Below, one piece after another: positions 50,285 to 61,362 of a DNA stretch of 64,000 bases (positions within the stretch are counted from its first letter, which is position 1; every line of letters begins with the position of its first letter). The notes beneath the pieces are model-generated. The model saw only the letters and a program-made list of their open reading frames with translations. It searched no databases and was not told where the DNA came from. The stretch lies in NCBI GenBank assembly GCA_030374805.1, contig JARGSG010000130.1, positions 1 to 64,000 of the forward strand, read 5' to 3'. Origin of the DNA: Gracilaria gracilis. Lineage: Eukaryota > Rhodophyta > Florideophyceae > Gracilariales > Gracilariaceae. Both the position numbers and the translations under genes were made by a program.

Positions 50285-51882
50285 CGAGTACAGGAGGCAA
50301 ACCAAAGCAGTGAATCAAAGTCAACAAGGGGGTGGCTAAATGATGCACAGTGTTGGCTGTGACAGAGTGCGGAGGGTGCGGGAGGGGGTGTTTGGTCACC
50401 CCTAGGGTGAACGTACGTGCGGACGTGCATGGTTGCATGGGGGCAAAGGGGCGAATTTGGCGAGTGGAGTGGAGGCATGCGTTGCGCAAAACGAGGCCGG
50501 TGGACAAGAGGGCTGGAACGGGCCGCCGCAGTGCTCTGTAGCGAGTGTAAACAGGTGCTGGCGGAGCACGTTTCTGGTAACGACATCAGGTGATCGTTAT
50601 GGGGGGGTGGTGAATTTGCGCTCATACGAGGCGGAAAGGGGCAACGGTAGATGATAAGGACAGGGCAGCATGACAACACACACATGTGACTAGCACTGAC
50701 TGTGACTGGTGTGCAATACGTGAGCGGAGCACTGCGTGAGCGCGTATGATATGAACAGCGGCGGAGGGCGCCGATGCGCGCCAGGCGCCCGTTGGGCTGC
50801 GGCGGTGTGCGGCGGCGGCGGCGCCGGTGCAGCCACAGCGAAAAAACCATTTTGCCACCGTGGCGCAGCCCGATGGCGGCGGCACTGCGCCAGCGCCGCG
50901 CGCGGCTGCGCCACCGCCAACGGGCGCGCGCCAAGTCCCACCCCCCCTTCCCCGCCATGCAGCAGCTGATGGTGGGCGGCACGTCAACCGCCGGCTCTCG
51001 ACTGCTTACAGTGTACACGGTGCGATGCTTCGAATGTTCACGGCTGTGGACACGGCGCGAGGCGGTAGACGCGTATGTTTGCTGCTGCTGAGTGCTGACT
51101 CACGTGAATTCGGGCGCTGCTAACGACGGCGCTGCGCGCCAATTTGCGCGCCACCGTCTCGAATTCGGCGCTGGTTGCCCCGTGGTTGACGCTGCTCACG
51201 CCGCCTGCCTGTATGTTGTCGTATCATCTTTGCTGTGCGATATCGCCGATTTCGCTCAATTTGTTCTGCACGTCGTCAATTGCCGCCCGGCCCGTGTGGC
51301 GTGCGTCAGCGCATGCTGCCGTCCGCCGGCTGTCGCCCCCGCGCCTCGTTGTGAACTTGTTGCCCAACCCTTTCTCTCATTCTTGGTGCCCCGGCATCGT
51401 CGCCCGCTATCTGCACGCTATCTGCCCGCTAAAGGGTTACCTGCCCGCTACTATATAAGCATTCCGCCATTGTTTAAGATACCTGTCCCCGCTCCGCCCG
51501 TCACACACCGTCAAAAAGTATCAAGGTAGAACGCTACCCCGCCACCTAGGTCCTTTTCGAATCTGTGCTATCTATCATGAGCACTGATATCGCTCTGCTT
51601 CACTTTACGCTGCCACTTCACGTGCCCGCTCTGAATCTTTCCTTGTCATGACTTGGCCGTCAAAGCTGCCTCACCCTTCTAACACTAACCACTCTCGTTT
51701 GCACGTTGCGAATTAGATACGCCTATGACTTTCGACGCGTGTCTCCAGCCGAGAGGCTCATCATCAGCCTAAGTAACCCTACCTTCCGATTCATGATTCA
51801 ATATGCACAGACATTTTTATGTATCAAACAGATTGCATTACTTCTACACACAAACTCACATCCAAACTCCAAATCCGAGTGC
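50285..51882. other. Intergenic, GC-rich with an orphan TATA box
   Basis: 50.7-51.4 kb is GC-rich. TATATAAG at 51452-51459 on the plus strand has no supported gene downstream; the nearest ATG (51576) opens only 24 codons. No other gene is seen. Confidence 0.4.
51452..51459 (+). promoter_or_regulatory. Orphan TATA box, plus strand
   Basis: TATATAAG occurs in a promoter-like context (GC-rich upstream, leader-like downstream), yet only a 24-codon frame follows at 51576. A non-coding transcript antisense to the GGN-repeat gene 2, or a gene with a short first exon, is possible. Confidence 0.3.
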
Positions 51883-52533
51883 TCACCAGTATTGTGGCAC
51901 ATACCTATGCAGGTAAGGATTCCATACGTAATGTAATCTTGGGAAAGTAAACTGCGGCGGTCTGAATTGGTTGCCAAAGTTGAGCGCCTGATTAGCTGCC
52001 TGATTAGCTGCTTGAACCGCAGCATTAGCGCTGTTAAGAGCTGCTTGCGCTTGCAAGTTAGCTCCCGCGCCGTTACCCGTATTTCCGCCGCTAAACACGA
52101 ACGCGCTGCCTCCGTTACCTCCACTACCGCCGCTGCCTCCAAACTTGCCGTCCGCGCCGTTTGCTCCGTTAGTACCGAAGCCGAACGACGTGGACACACC
52201 AGGTTTACCGTCGGCTCCGTTCACACCAAACGTAGAGAAGGACGTTCCTCCTTGTCCTGGGCGACCTCCAACGGAGCCAGCGCCTCCGTTTCCTCCACCT
52301 CCGCCATTTCCGCCCACCACGTTTGCTCCGAGTGCGAAGGCGTTGCCACCGTTGCCGCCGTTGCCACCACGGGCACCATTTCCTCCGTTGCCGCCTCGTC
52401 CGCCGTTACCTCCCACGGCGTAATTTGTGTACTGCTGTCGCGCGGTGGTGCGGCTGCGGGCGGGCGCGGCGACACACATGACGACGAGTAACAGTGAAAG
52501 CGTGAAGACTGTACGAAGGCTGTTGTAGCACAT
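51883..52533 (-). CDS. Secreted Gly/Asn-rich GGN-repeat protein 2
   Basis: This encodes 216 residues. Signal peptide MCYNSLRTVFTLSLLLVVMC, then a short basic linker and a GGNGG domain (VGGNGGRGGNGGNGARGGNG and similar), followed by a collagen-like or NGADGK-x section (GVNGADGKPGV, TNGANGADGKFGG). Next comes an Ala/Asn/Gln helix-forming segment (LQAQAALNSANAAVQAANQA). The C-terminus is aromatic and distinctive (FRPPQFTFPRLHYVWNPYLH, then RYVPQYW). Both ends differ from GGN protein 1, so this is a relative with its own anchoring module, not a tandem copy. It is expected to be extracellular. A TATATA lies near 52698 on the minus strand, about 165 bp upstream. Confidence 0.78.
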   Translation of the reverse strand: MCYNSLRTVFTLSLLLVVMCVAAPARSRTTARQQYTNYAVGGNGGRGGNGGNGARGGNGGNGGNAFALGANVVGGNGGGGGNGGAGSVGGRPGQGGTSFSTFGVNGADGKPGVSTSFGFGTNGANGADGKFGGSGGSGGNGGSAFVFSGGNTGNGAGANLQAQAALNSANAAVQAANQAANQALNFGNQFRPPQFTFPRLHYVWNPYLHRYVPQYW

Positions 52534-53644
52534 GATAAGCGAGGAGGGCGTTAGCTTTTGACAAAATGCGCCTGACAGTGAAGAACAACAAGAACAGGAA
52601 AAGGCTGTAGCGAAGCAAAAGCAAATGGTTCGCAGCTCGCTTGAACCTCGTAGCTCGCAGCGAGGGGGGCGCCGGCAGCGGCGAAGGCGCGCTTGCTATA
52701 TACGCGAAAATGGCCAAAATCAGCGCATCATCACAGCGACGCGTGCGGGCGGCGTACGTGGTGTGCACGCGCGCGCCAGGCGAAAGCTACACACAAATGG
52801 TGGGCGCGACCTCTCAAAACGGGTGCGCTTTCAAAGGCGGGCGCGTTTTTTGTTATAGCAGCGCATACACATAACCCATCGGCAACAGCGGCGCTGTCCG
52901 CCACTTGAGAGACGTGCGCGGGGGCGTTGCCCTTCGCAAGCGCGGCGGCGGGAAAGCGCAGATTGCGGCCTTGATCTGCGACGCTTGTGCACAGCGTTTG
53001 CAGCACGAGATCGTTGGCCGTCAAATCTGCCATTAATTTTTGATTAACAGCGCACGCGTTTGAACCAGCGTTAGACAACTTCCAAAACTTTTCTCCGTGA
53101 CCCTCTCGTCACGTCCCTTCTGTTAAAAACTTTGCCTGTCACAGCCTTCTGCTTCTTTTTCAATACAGTTTTTCACAAAAGCAGAAAGCGTGATGTTCTT
53201 TTCTTTCGTATGCAACTACAGAGTTACTTGGTCTGAACTTCGGACTGAAGAAACAGCAGTGTTGTTACAACTTACAACACAGTGTGGCGACTCGCCACTG
53301 GCGACTCGCCACTGGCGACTGGACGAAATAGCCACACTCGCCAGTGGGGAGTGTGGCTATTTCGTCCAATACCAAGGTCTTAATTGCACTGCAGATTCTG
53401 CAGGGCAGAATCTGCATATCTCTACTGGACTGGCTCACCGAGTCTAAGTGGCTGTCATTCAGACTTGAGGCTCCAGAGCCCGAAGCAAGGAGTCCATGGC
53501 AAGTAGTCCTTGCCAAGGACCCAAGACGGATTCCAAAAGCTGCGATACCCGATTTCCATCACGTTGATAGTCAAGGACGAATCATTTTGTTCCCCATCTT
53601 GTCCAAAGTATCTCATACTTTCTTTTAATCATCAACAGAGAAAC
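52534..53644. other. Intergenic with hairpin cluster
   Basis: 52.6-53.0 kb is GC-rich. From 53280 to 53520 several inverted repeats follow one another (listed separately). No gene is supported upstream of 53645. Confidence 0.5.
53283..53515. repeat. Cluster of four hairpin-forming repeats
   Basis: In order: a 14-bp GGCGACTCGCCACT unit repeated at 53287-53318, itself partly self-complementary; a 20-bp perfect inverted repeat 53320-53339/53349-53368 with a 9-nt loop; an 11-bp one at 53391-53401/53405-53415; and a 7-bp one at 53497-53503/53509-53515. It may be a foldback (MITE-like) element or a structured transcript leader for the small gene at 53645. Confidence 0.7.
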
Positions 53645-54037
53645 ATGAGTATCAAACCCCGATCTGAGCAGCAGCAGCACCCCCGTGTTCATTCAAAGTA
53701 CAGAACCAGGCTCCTCTCGACCACAAATGATGATGTACCACCAAACAGTCCTCTTTTTCTTCCCGGTTTCGTGGTTGACAACAAATGTCTATGTGGTCGT
53801 AAAACTTTATCCACATTGTGTCATTCTAATGGAGGGTGCTTATCTAAATTCAAGTACGTCCTGACATAACATGCATACCAAGCATTCTAGTACTGACTGT
53901 ATTTAATTCTTTCGATCAGTGCGCATTCCAAAGAAGACAACGCCCCCGAGGAGTGTGGTAATGTTAATAACGGAGAACAAGCACAGTCTACTTCAGATGC
54001 TCCGAGCGAATCTACGTGCGTTTCGAAGACCGATTGA
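53645..54037 (+). CDS. Candidate small two-exon protein, unknown
   Basis: Exons 53645-53853 and 53920-54037 with a 66-nt GT-AG intron (donor GTACGT, acceptor TTTCGATCAG) give 108 residues. The N-terminus is basic and hydrophilic (MSIKPRSEQQQHPRVHSKYR). The centre has a Cys cluster (DNKCLCGRKTLSTLCHSNGGC) and the second exon an acidic, Ser-rich tail with two more Cys (EECGNVNNGEQ, SESTCVSKTD). No family is recognised. Support is the in-frame junction with good splice sites and an intron length like those of the Kunitz gene. Against it, there is no homology and no TATA box, and a transposon lies nearby. It could be a transposon-derived fragment. Confidence 0.35.
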
Positions 54038-54618
54038 CGGTAATTACCAGTCGTGAGTAATGCATCGGATGCCTTTCCCTTCTTTACCAGTCTCTTGTTC
54101 ATAGTATTTAGTTCTGTCTCTTCTGCACTTGCAGACATTGCCTCGAATTTATTACACAATCTCGTCGGCTTTTTCTCAGTCACCTCCCAGTCGAGCTGCA
54201 GTGGCCGCATAAGCTGCAAAATCTTTGTCCACCTCGCACAAGCGTTCGTCGGCAAAAAAATGCACTGCGGTCATAGAGCGCAGATTGAATGAAGTGATCG
54301 CGAATTGTAGTAGCGGCTCTAGACTTGGCGGGAGAGGTTGTTTCCTTTTCTAACTCGTCGCGTCCAGAAAGATGCCAACGGCGCGCAACTCTGTTTTACA
54401 GCATCAATAAAGGCTGCATTTACTCCAAGCGATGGAGGAGATATGACGCGCAGACAGGGATGCAAGGGTTTTCCTCCACTCGACGACCTATCGCGAACAA
54501 TAGAACTCACAAGAAACTCCTGCCAGATGGACTCATTGAGCTGAACAGCCTTACCTGCAGCATCGACGGCACTAGCAGTTGTCTTACCGGGTAAGTCAAC
54601 ATGAACCTGCACTCAGTT
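54038..54618. other. Gap between small gene and hAT remnant
   Basis: Minus-strand frames at 54612-54319 and 54255-53887 look partly protein-like (the latter has a Trp-spaced helical start) but carry no diagnostic motif. They may be eroded parts of transposon-associated genes. Confidence 0.3.
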
Positions 54619-56193
54619 CTACTCAAATAGAGACCGCATTATTCCTGTTTCGGGAAGTCCTTCGCTATCGTCTTCTACATTTTCCCAGTCCAGTAGTTCT
54701 TCATCGTTGTTCTTTTCCTCTTGATCTATATCTACGTTCTCCTCAACAAGAAAGTACGACACCAGGTTATCCGTGTTAGTTTGCGCAACAGTGCTTGACG
54801 ACGATGTATATAGTTCTACATGGGACCTACGCACTGAACTCCGAGCCCGTCGACTTGTAGATGTTAACGCCCGATTGAAGGCGCAGAACATCATCATTTC
54901 CACCTTCATGGGGTGCAAACGGTTGCGTGTGGGTGTGCGTATCCTACCTTGGAGGCTGAAGCTCCTTTCGACGCTCGATGAGGACGGGCTTACGGACAGT
55001 ATCCGCAGCGCGAATTCTCTTAACAATTGCCTGTTGTTGCATTGTATCCAGTATACGACAGGAATGTTTTTAAAAGCCATTAGAACATCCCGCTGACCAG
55101 GGTTATCCGCTTGAGTCCTCCATGATAGTCGCGTAAAGGTTAATTCTTCAAACAAGTCATGAACTGCAGCTTCCACTCCTCCAGAGCTCGGCAGCTTACG
55201 CGTCGGTGGGAACACATCCGACGCAACATATGCCCGTAAATGTTTCAATATCGCCGCATTGAATGGCGCGATATCTACGTTGATGCTGCGAATGTCCAAA
55301 CAATAAGACACAGAATGTAGAGAGGTTAAAAGAGGAATCTTGCGGGCCTCACCATTGCGTCTTCTGCGGAACGCGTGAACCACCTGGTCCTTTCGCTCCT
55401 GCGTGAAGAATGGCGTCAGTGGCAGAGCTAGCAGCTGCTGCTCAAGCTGATTAGTGGACGGGTATACCTCAGATATGACCGAACTGTCATCATCAAAAAT
55501 TCGAAGGTAGTGTCTCATGAGACGGAACACATGATACACATCTAAACACTTCTCGTACAGGGCGTCATCTTTGACGGTTGATACAAACATGTCGCGTTTT
55601 TGCTCACCTCTTGCAGTGTACAAAGTCGTAGAAAAATCAGCACAGTCCACCAGTCTCTGAAACACAGTCTTGCCTCTCAGAAATGAATGTAGCATTCCCT
55701 CAGAGCTAGCAAACCGCGTCGGTGCCATCCTCATGGGCAGAACCGCAGTGCGTAGTGGTACGATGCGTCCGTAGCTGTCTAATTCCCTGTTCGTAGTAGT
55801 GTACCCCTGGTTACGGAGTTCGGTATTATGTTGTTCTTTCAGTTGCTTGAACCGGAAATAAAGTTTGGAGTGTTTTCTTAAATCGCTTACAACTCCTGAA
55901 ACGGAAGCCAGGATATCATTCACCCAATCTAGTTGTCCTATATCTTGCATGAGTAGGTTCGCAACATGGGTCTGGTCTTGATTTGCGATTATATGATTAT
56001 GCTTTTGAACAAACTGTTCCTTCGCCTTCACACAGGAACTAGCATTGTCACTCACAATCGCGCACACGCGCGTCATATCTCCGAAATCGGAAAAAAACCG
56101 AATCCACAATGTTAGCGTATAGATTGGCATCGCAACTCTCTGAGCCTGTATAAATTGAACGCAAGAAGTACGACTTTCTCGTCTTGTCGACAC
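54619..56193 (-). pseudogene. hAT transposase, C-terminal 524 codons
   Basis: This is the largest surviving frame of the hAT element. It begins within the catalytic domain, just after the first catalytic block, and retains the dimerisation region intact, followed by an acidic tail (ENVDIDQEEKNNDEELLDWE). The preceding N-terminal part is in another frame (56425-56048), displaced by one base at the A7 run at 56091-56097. This is either a true frameshift or a homopolymer sequencing error. Confidence 0.8.
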
Positions 56194-56973
56194 CGGTAAT
56201 GGTAAGTAGCACGTTCACGACGCTCTCGCAGCTGGCGTCAGTCCAGCCGTCAAAGATTAATGTGCCGTATGCCTGCCGAAGTGAAGCCGATATGGAGCAT
56301 TTGACGTGTTTCAACTGCTTCTGATAATATGCCTGCACATCCTTCCCCCGCCATACGAGCAATCGTTGGAACATCCTCCTCAAGCCGAGGGTCCTAATAG
56401 CCTGATTAATTCGCGTAGCTCGCATTGATCCGGGCTTTTGCTTAAAACTGTAAACGGCAACATATGATTCACAATTAATCTTGTTTAGTATCCCGTTTAA
56501 AACAGCTGCGCTTATCCGTCAAGGCGCGCTCCCCGATGCAACTCAAGGACCGAATTCCCCAGGTCTGATCTCTCATCTGTCCTGGGATCGCTTGGATCCC
56601 CTCGGCGCGCGACACCCCTCTGAACTTCTTCCTTCGCCTTTTCGAAGGGGTGACAGGCACACCAAAAAATTTCGGCAGAACTACCCAGTTCTCGATAGGC
56701 TCTTAGCAAGGATGGGGTTTTTCAGAAGTTTAGCAAGCGCATCTTGGGTGACGTAAACGAGCACTTCAGAAGGTGATGCCCCAATTGTGGTGTGGCGTTC
56801 GGTGTAGCAGCCCTACTCTTCCAGCCACAACCGTTGCAAGTAGTGTACAGCGCTGCGTCTGAAGAGGTAGCGTCGGCTTCTGTTCGTAGTGAAAAGCACT
56901 CTGTAGTCCACCAGCTGTTTCTTACGGCCAACCCTTCGGCTACTTGTGGTTGAGCGGGATTCGCGCGCCCCAC
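54619..56973 (-). mobile_element. hAT-superfamily DNA transposon, decayed
   Basis: Read on the minus strand, 56973-56722 has a BED-finger-like patch (CNGCGWKSRAATPNATPQLG, then HHLLKC). 56425-56048 gives the N-terminal half of the catalytic region (YGTLIFDGWTDASCESVVN). 56193-54619 gives the rest, with IVSDNASSCVKAKEQF and the C-terminal hAT dimerisation region (LSVSPSSSSVERSFSLQGRI, then RNRLHPMKVEMMMFCAFNRA). The two catalytic frames meet at a run of seven A (plus strand 56091-56097), one base out of register. The region between the BED patch and 56425 is also out of frame. Terminal inverted repeats and an 8-bp target duplication were not found. The long C-terminal open frame suggests decay is not very old. 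Confidence 0.8.
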
Positions 56974-58056
56974 TTGTTTGTTGTGTAGACATTATGTTTC
57001 GTAGGTGCGCTCGCCGTGGTCAAAGAGAGGGGCGGCGGACTGTAGTTACCGTGCGCTGCTTGCTGTGTGGCGCTATGCGTTGCGGACACCCAGAAAGAGC
57101 AGTTTCAATCGGGGAAGCGCGGGGCCTCGGAAATAAGATGCTTTGGAATTGATGACATACTACGACTTTGCGCCCGCGGTTCTTGGAACTTCGGGAGACT
57201 CTACACTGCACTAGCGAGCGCTGGTGTCAATCAGTCTGTTTCTCCCGAATGGAGTCCACTGGCTGCTGGATATGCGCCGTGCCGGGTGCACCGTTGGCCC
57301 ATATCGGTTTTAAAACCGTGTCCTCATATGGGGTGTGGTGTCGGAACGCCGCAGCGCAGGGTAATCTGACCGACGAGGTTTGCCAGGTGACGTTGCCTGT
57401 CCTTCGAGGACACCGGAGAGATTCGCTGACCAAGAGTGCGTAAGAAAGCTCGAGGCTTTCATATGTTGGCTCCTATTCATCCGATTGCTTTCAATGTTTT
57501 CGACACGTTTAATAATATTCTGCCTGTCATGCGTGTCGTCCTGGCGTCACTGTCACGTTCGACCTCTCCATAAGTTTTTGTTGGGGGCTAAAAATTTATG
57601 GAAGACGAAGAACACTGGTTTGAACTGATAGCGCGAATTTGGCTTTTTCGCTTCTTTTTTAAACGCGAATGCCAAGTGGTGAGGCGCTGCGCCGCCCACT
57701 CTCAATGGCCTGCACGCACGTGGCCGCCGCAGCGCTGGCACGTGCCACACTCGCCCAATGCCTCGCACTTTACCACCGCCGTCGTCGTCTCTTACCTACT
57801 TACTTAAGGTTATAAAAGCTAGCGTTTAACCATGCCGTGATTAACTGCCCCTTGGCGCGTCGGCATCAAAGTGGCAGTCGCCTCGAGACGGAGCTTCACC
57901 TCCGAGCTGTGCCAAGTTAAGAACAACGACCATGTTTGCGCCACGTTTTGCCTCCTTTGGCCATCATGCACTTGCGAATTAAATGATATATAAAGCACGA
58001 TTATTGCGATTGAGGAGACACACACCGGCGCCAAGCCATCGAATCACTGCTGCGGT
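56974..58056. other. Intergenic, with plus-strand TATA boxes
   Basis: No gene is supported. TATAAAAG at 57811-57818 and TATATAAAG at 57987-57995 lie on the plus strand in promoter-like contexts. Confidence 0.4.
57987..57995 (+). promoter_or_regulatory. TATA box upstream of a possible small gene
   Basis: TATATAAAG lies 62 bp before an ATG at 58057 that opens a 62-codon frame. A second TATAAAAG at 57811-57818 is further upstream. Confidence 0.35.
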
Positions 58057-58245
58057 ATGATACCGTTGGTAGATACCGTGGCAGAACGCCACGCAAAGCG
58101 CGGTGAACGTGTAGAGCGCGCCACAATGAGGGCTGCTATTGAACACCTTGCGTACTTACATTTGCCTCGTGCGCAGCACGCGCGCGCAGAATCATTGCTT
58201 TCGCTTCATCATCGTTATGAATGCTCTTTTTCTTTGCATGCATAA
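58057..58245 (+). CDS. Possible small protein, unknown
   Basis: This encodes 62 residues starting MIPLVDTVAERHAKRGERVE, largely helical and Arg/His/Ala-rich, ending in a Cys-containing tail. Its only support is the well-placed TATA box and that it uses the first ATG after it. The TACCGTTGGTA motif at 58061-58071 overlaps its first codons. It has no homology signal and may be a leader of a longer or non-coding transcript. Confidence 0.22.
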   Translation: MIPLVDTVAERHAKRGERVERATMRAAIEHLAYLHLPRAQHARAESLLSLHHRYECSFSLHA

Positions 58246-61200
58246 ACTCTATTCTGTATACATGCTACATACATGTATATCTGTCAGATACTCTATTTGC
58301 TTTGTTTCCCAACTTGCAAACCAAACCAAATTCAAATCACTTGAGACTCTCAGCCCATGGCATGTACTGACATGACAAGTGCAAATTGTTTCCACATTGC
58401 CCGTAAGTGAGGCTAACACTTCCTAACCTTTTACTGTTTTTCAATTCAACGCTGCTTCTTTCTCACCAAGCAAAACGTAGCAGCTTGCAAACTCCACCAC
58501 AACAACTCCTACACCGATATCTATTCGACCCATTCTTGTTCTGTATGCATAACACTTGCATGTCTGCTCTCTGCACGGTAGCACCAGACGCAACAAGCAC
58601 AGCCAGCCATGTTATTCTCATCTCCATTCCAACATCTATCTACATTTAACACTCTTCTTTCTACGCTCACCTCTGCACCGTGTCTCACAACACCCGCGCT
58701 TTCACTCAAAATGGAGTTACTCCACATTTTCCTCCTCTATTCGAGGGGCAACATGTGCTCACCAGTCGTTCATCTCACCACGACCCTGCAATCATCAGTG
58801 ATGAATCATGATGCTGATGACACTTCCATTTTTAACTCCACGAAAAGTCTGCCAAAATTCATTCCCAGTTTGTCAGCCATTTTCAGCACAGTTCCACGTC
58901 AAGCTGTCCCCTTGCGAATTCTTGCTTTCTCTCTCCACTTCGTCACCATCTCCGACGCGCTGCGCGATGCTCATCTTCTGTCCAAACTTTTCCTTCTGCT
59001 GTCTTGTCTGAATACGAGCGGCATGGCATGAAAAAGGCAGTACCGTAAGTGGAAGCCTTTCATACCGATATAGTCGATCTCCTCGGACTTGGCCCGTAAG
59101 CACTCACCGTTTCTCGGTGGATGTGCGTCACCCTTACAGCGTTTCACGGGTAACGTTCCTAACAGTCCCAGTAGATATTGAGGGAATACCATCATCACAA
59201 GAACAAGCTTCTATTGAGAGTGGCTGCGTCATCATGAGGATCAGAAAACGCGAATAACCTTGGCTCCATATCCCTAATGCCAGGACATCTTGCTGATAGG
59301 TACCAATGAAGACAGCTCGTTTATGAATCATTTCGTAAGTATTATACATACTGTTTTTCTTGTATATTTACTTTCTGGTACTATTATTTGCGTTTTCAAT
59401 CGACACGGTGAGTCGTGTGAGTCTGGTTGAAAGGAAGGCACATCGTCTCCGTGGATCATCATGATGTCCATGTCGTGCTAGTGGCTAAATCTAGTACCCT
59501 TGGTACAACGGTACACAGGTAGTAACTACCAATAGGAAGAAGCTTCTGGGGGTGGAAGATGTCCTTTCTCTTCCGCAAAGCAGAAAGGTCGCCTGACAAA
59601 AGTTCTCGTCATGTTCTCAACTTTGTTTTCATTAGTGGACCACACACATCTAAAGTTTACATCATGTTTCGACTTTATCTTCTTTTCATAGGATGCAGAA
59701 GTCTGTTTCATTTCATTGGTGATTTTTCTTCATGAAGTGAAGATGTATCCAGTTGTTTTTTCTCTTCTTCCTCTACCCAGCTCCTACATGGTCGGACCTG
59801 CGTAGGTTAAGGTGTTAGAATTTCTTCTATTGTAGCATGATTGAGGTCTACAGAGTAATCCTTGGTGTTAAAGTTAAAAGCCTTGAAAGAAAAAAGTGGT
59901 CGAAACTCGAAAAAGAATCAGACAGGTGTTGCGGATTCAGCAGACTCGGTGTTGCACACATGTCAACAGATGTATATTGGAAGAGCCATGCTGAATTGGG
60001 AAGCGCAGAATTTGGTTCATGGGAAGAATTTCACATCATACATGCCCAGTTTCTAGAGGAGTCGTCGGAAAGAAAGAATGTTTGGGGGGGGGGTATCGTT
60101 TGTAATGTGTAAGTAAAAAGAAAGAAGAGAAGTTGTATTATTCCTATTATTGTCCAAACATGACAGAAACAGAAAGGTTTGCCTTGATTGGAGAAAGTCA
60201 ATCGCGATTGGAGTACTTTTCATGTAGATGGAAAGCAACACTTCGTATGTCATGTGGTGGAGAGAGACACACAGAAGCTTATGATGCCCCCCTTCACTTC
60301 TGAGAGTACAGCCATACCATTCAGCGGAGAAAGAGGTTCTCACCACCTTCCAAACTCCAGCTTCGTCCAACATCCCCTACGTGAAATTCTTGAGTTTCTT
60401 TTCAGGTCCCATGTTTGGTGGAGTCATTGAAGGAAAACGGCAATACTACACAGCTGATTGTGTTTTTCCGATCGTGACTTGTGAGCATTCCTTGTTAGAA
60501 ACAACAAAAAGGACCATCATCACCTTCTAAAGCATCGTTTCGTGTATCGAGAAGGCTTCCGAGAAGCTCCCCACGATGTTGACACAAGATTCTCTCTCTG
60601 AATAGACCAAAAAGCAGTGTCTCAAATCGTGTGTTGTTGTTGTCGTTCTTCTATAGTTTGGTGCGGTAGGAACGTTACCCCTTGTTGCGAAGGCCACTGC
60701 TTTATCATTTCTATATCACGGGAATTATTCACATTCAAGTACAAGAGAACAAATCCATGTAGTATCTAGAGGTGGGAGCCCGAAAAGGGCGCAAGACCTT
60801 CCACCAATCTCCCCATATCTCCCACAGCCTCTTCCTTATCGATCCACAAAATCATGCGTTTCCCACAACCTGAGTGAAAACGAATGACCCCGCGAATGAC
60901 TACATGGTTGACATGCAACAGCGCATTCAGACCCCTTATTGCCACTGAGACTAGCGCTGCAACACAGAGACACAGTCCTTTTGACCCTTAAATGTATGTA
61001 CAGTATCTATGGCTCACATGTTGTGAGCGACACATCCTGCAGCCCACGGGAACACGAGATCCCTGAATTCACAACTACGCAAACACTCGAGCTCGTCCGG
61101 GCAAATGACTATGCCCATCATCTATAGTCTCCTCTGATTTGACACTAACGCCATTCAATTATATATTATCCCGATCGGGTTACACAACGCACGAAGTGAA

Positions 61201-61362
61201 TTGAGGCATCTGCCGCACAGGGAATATGGTTCCCAACTCAACCCAAGCGTTTGCTCAGTCTCAGCCATGCGGCTTAGGCTCTTTAAACGGCGAAGATACC
61301 TTTTTGCTTTCGTATTGAAGCGTGACCTCCTTTCTGAGCATAGTCTGATCACCGCGAACAAA
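58246..61362. other. Long stretch without a supported gene
   Basis: Frames of 60-140 codons at 58.4-60.4 kb show no motif or signal. TACCCTTGGTACAACGGTA at 59495-59513 belongs to the recurrent motif family. Otherwise I see nothing distinctive. Confidence 0.4.

Noticed and set aside
49281-52533. Bacterial (mycobacterial PE-PGRS) contamination
   Set aside because: The genes have eukaryotic-style signal peptides and TATA boxes and lie among intron-bearing genes; only the repeat chemistry is similar.
53887-54612. Two minus-strand frames next to the hAT element, one with a Myb/SANT-like Trp-spaced start
   Set aside because: The motif is too weak, frames are interrupted, and one overlaps the better-supported small two-exon gene on the other strand.
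58609-59031. 140-codon plus-strand frame
   Set aside because: Pyrimidine-rich composition, no motif, no promoter and no paralog.
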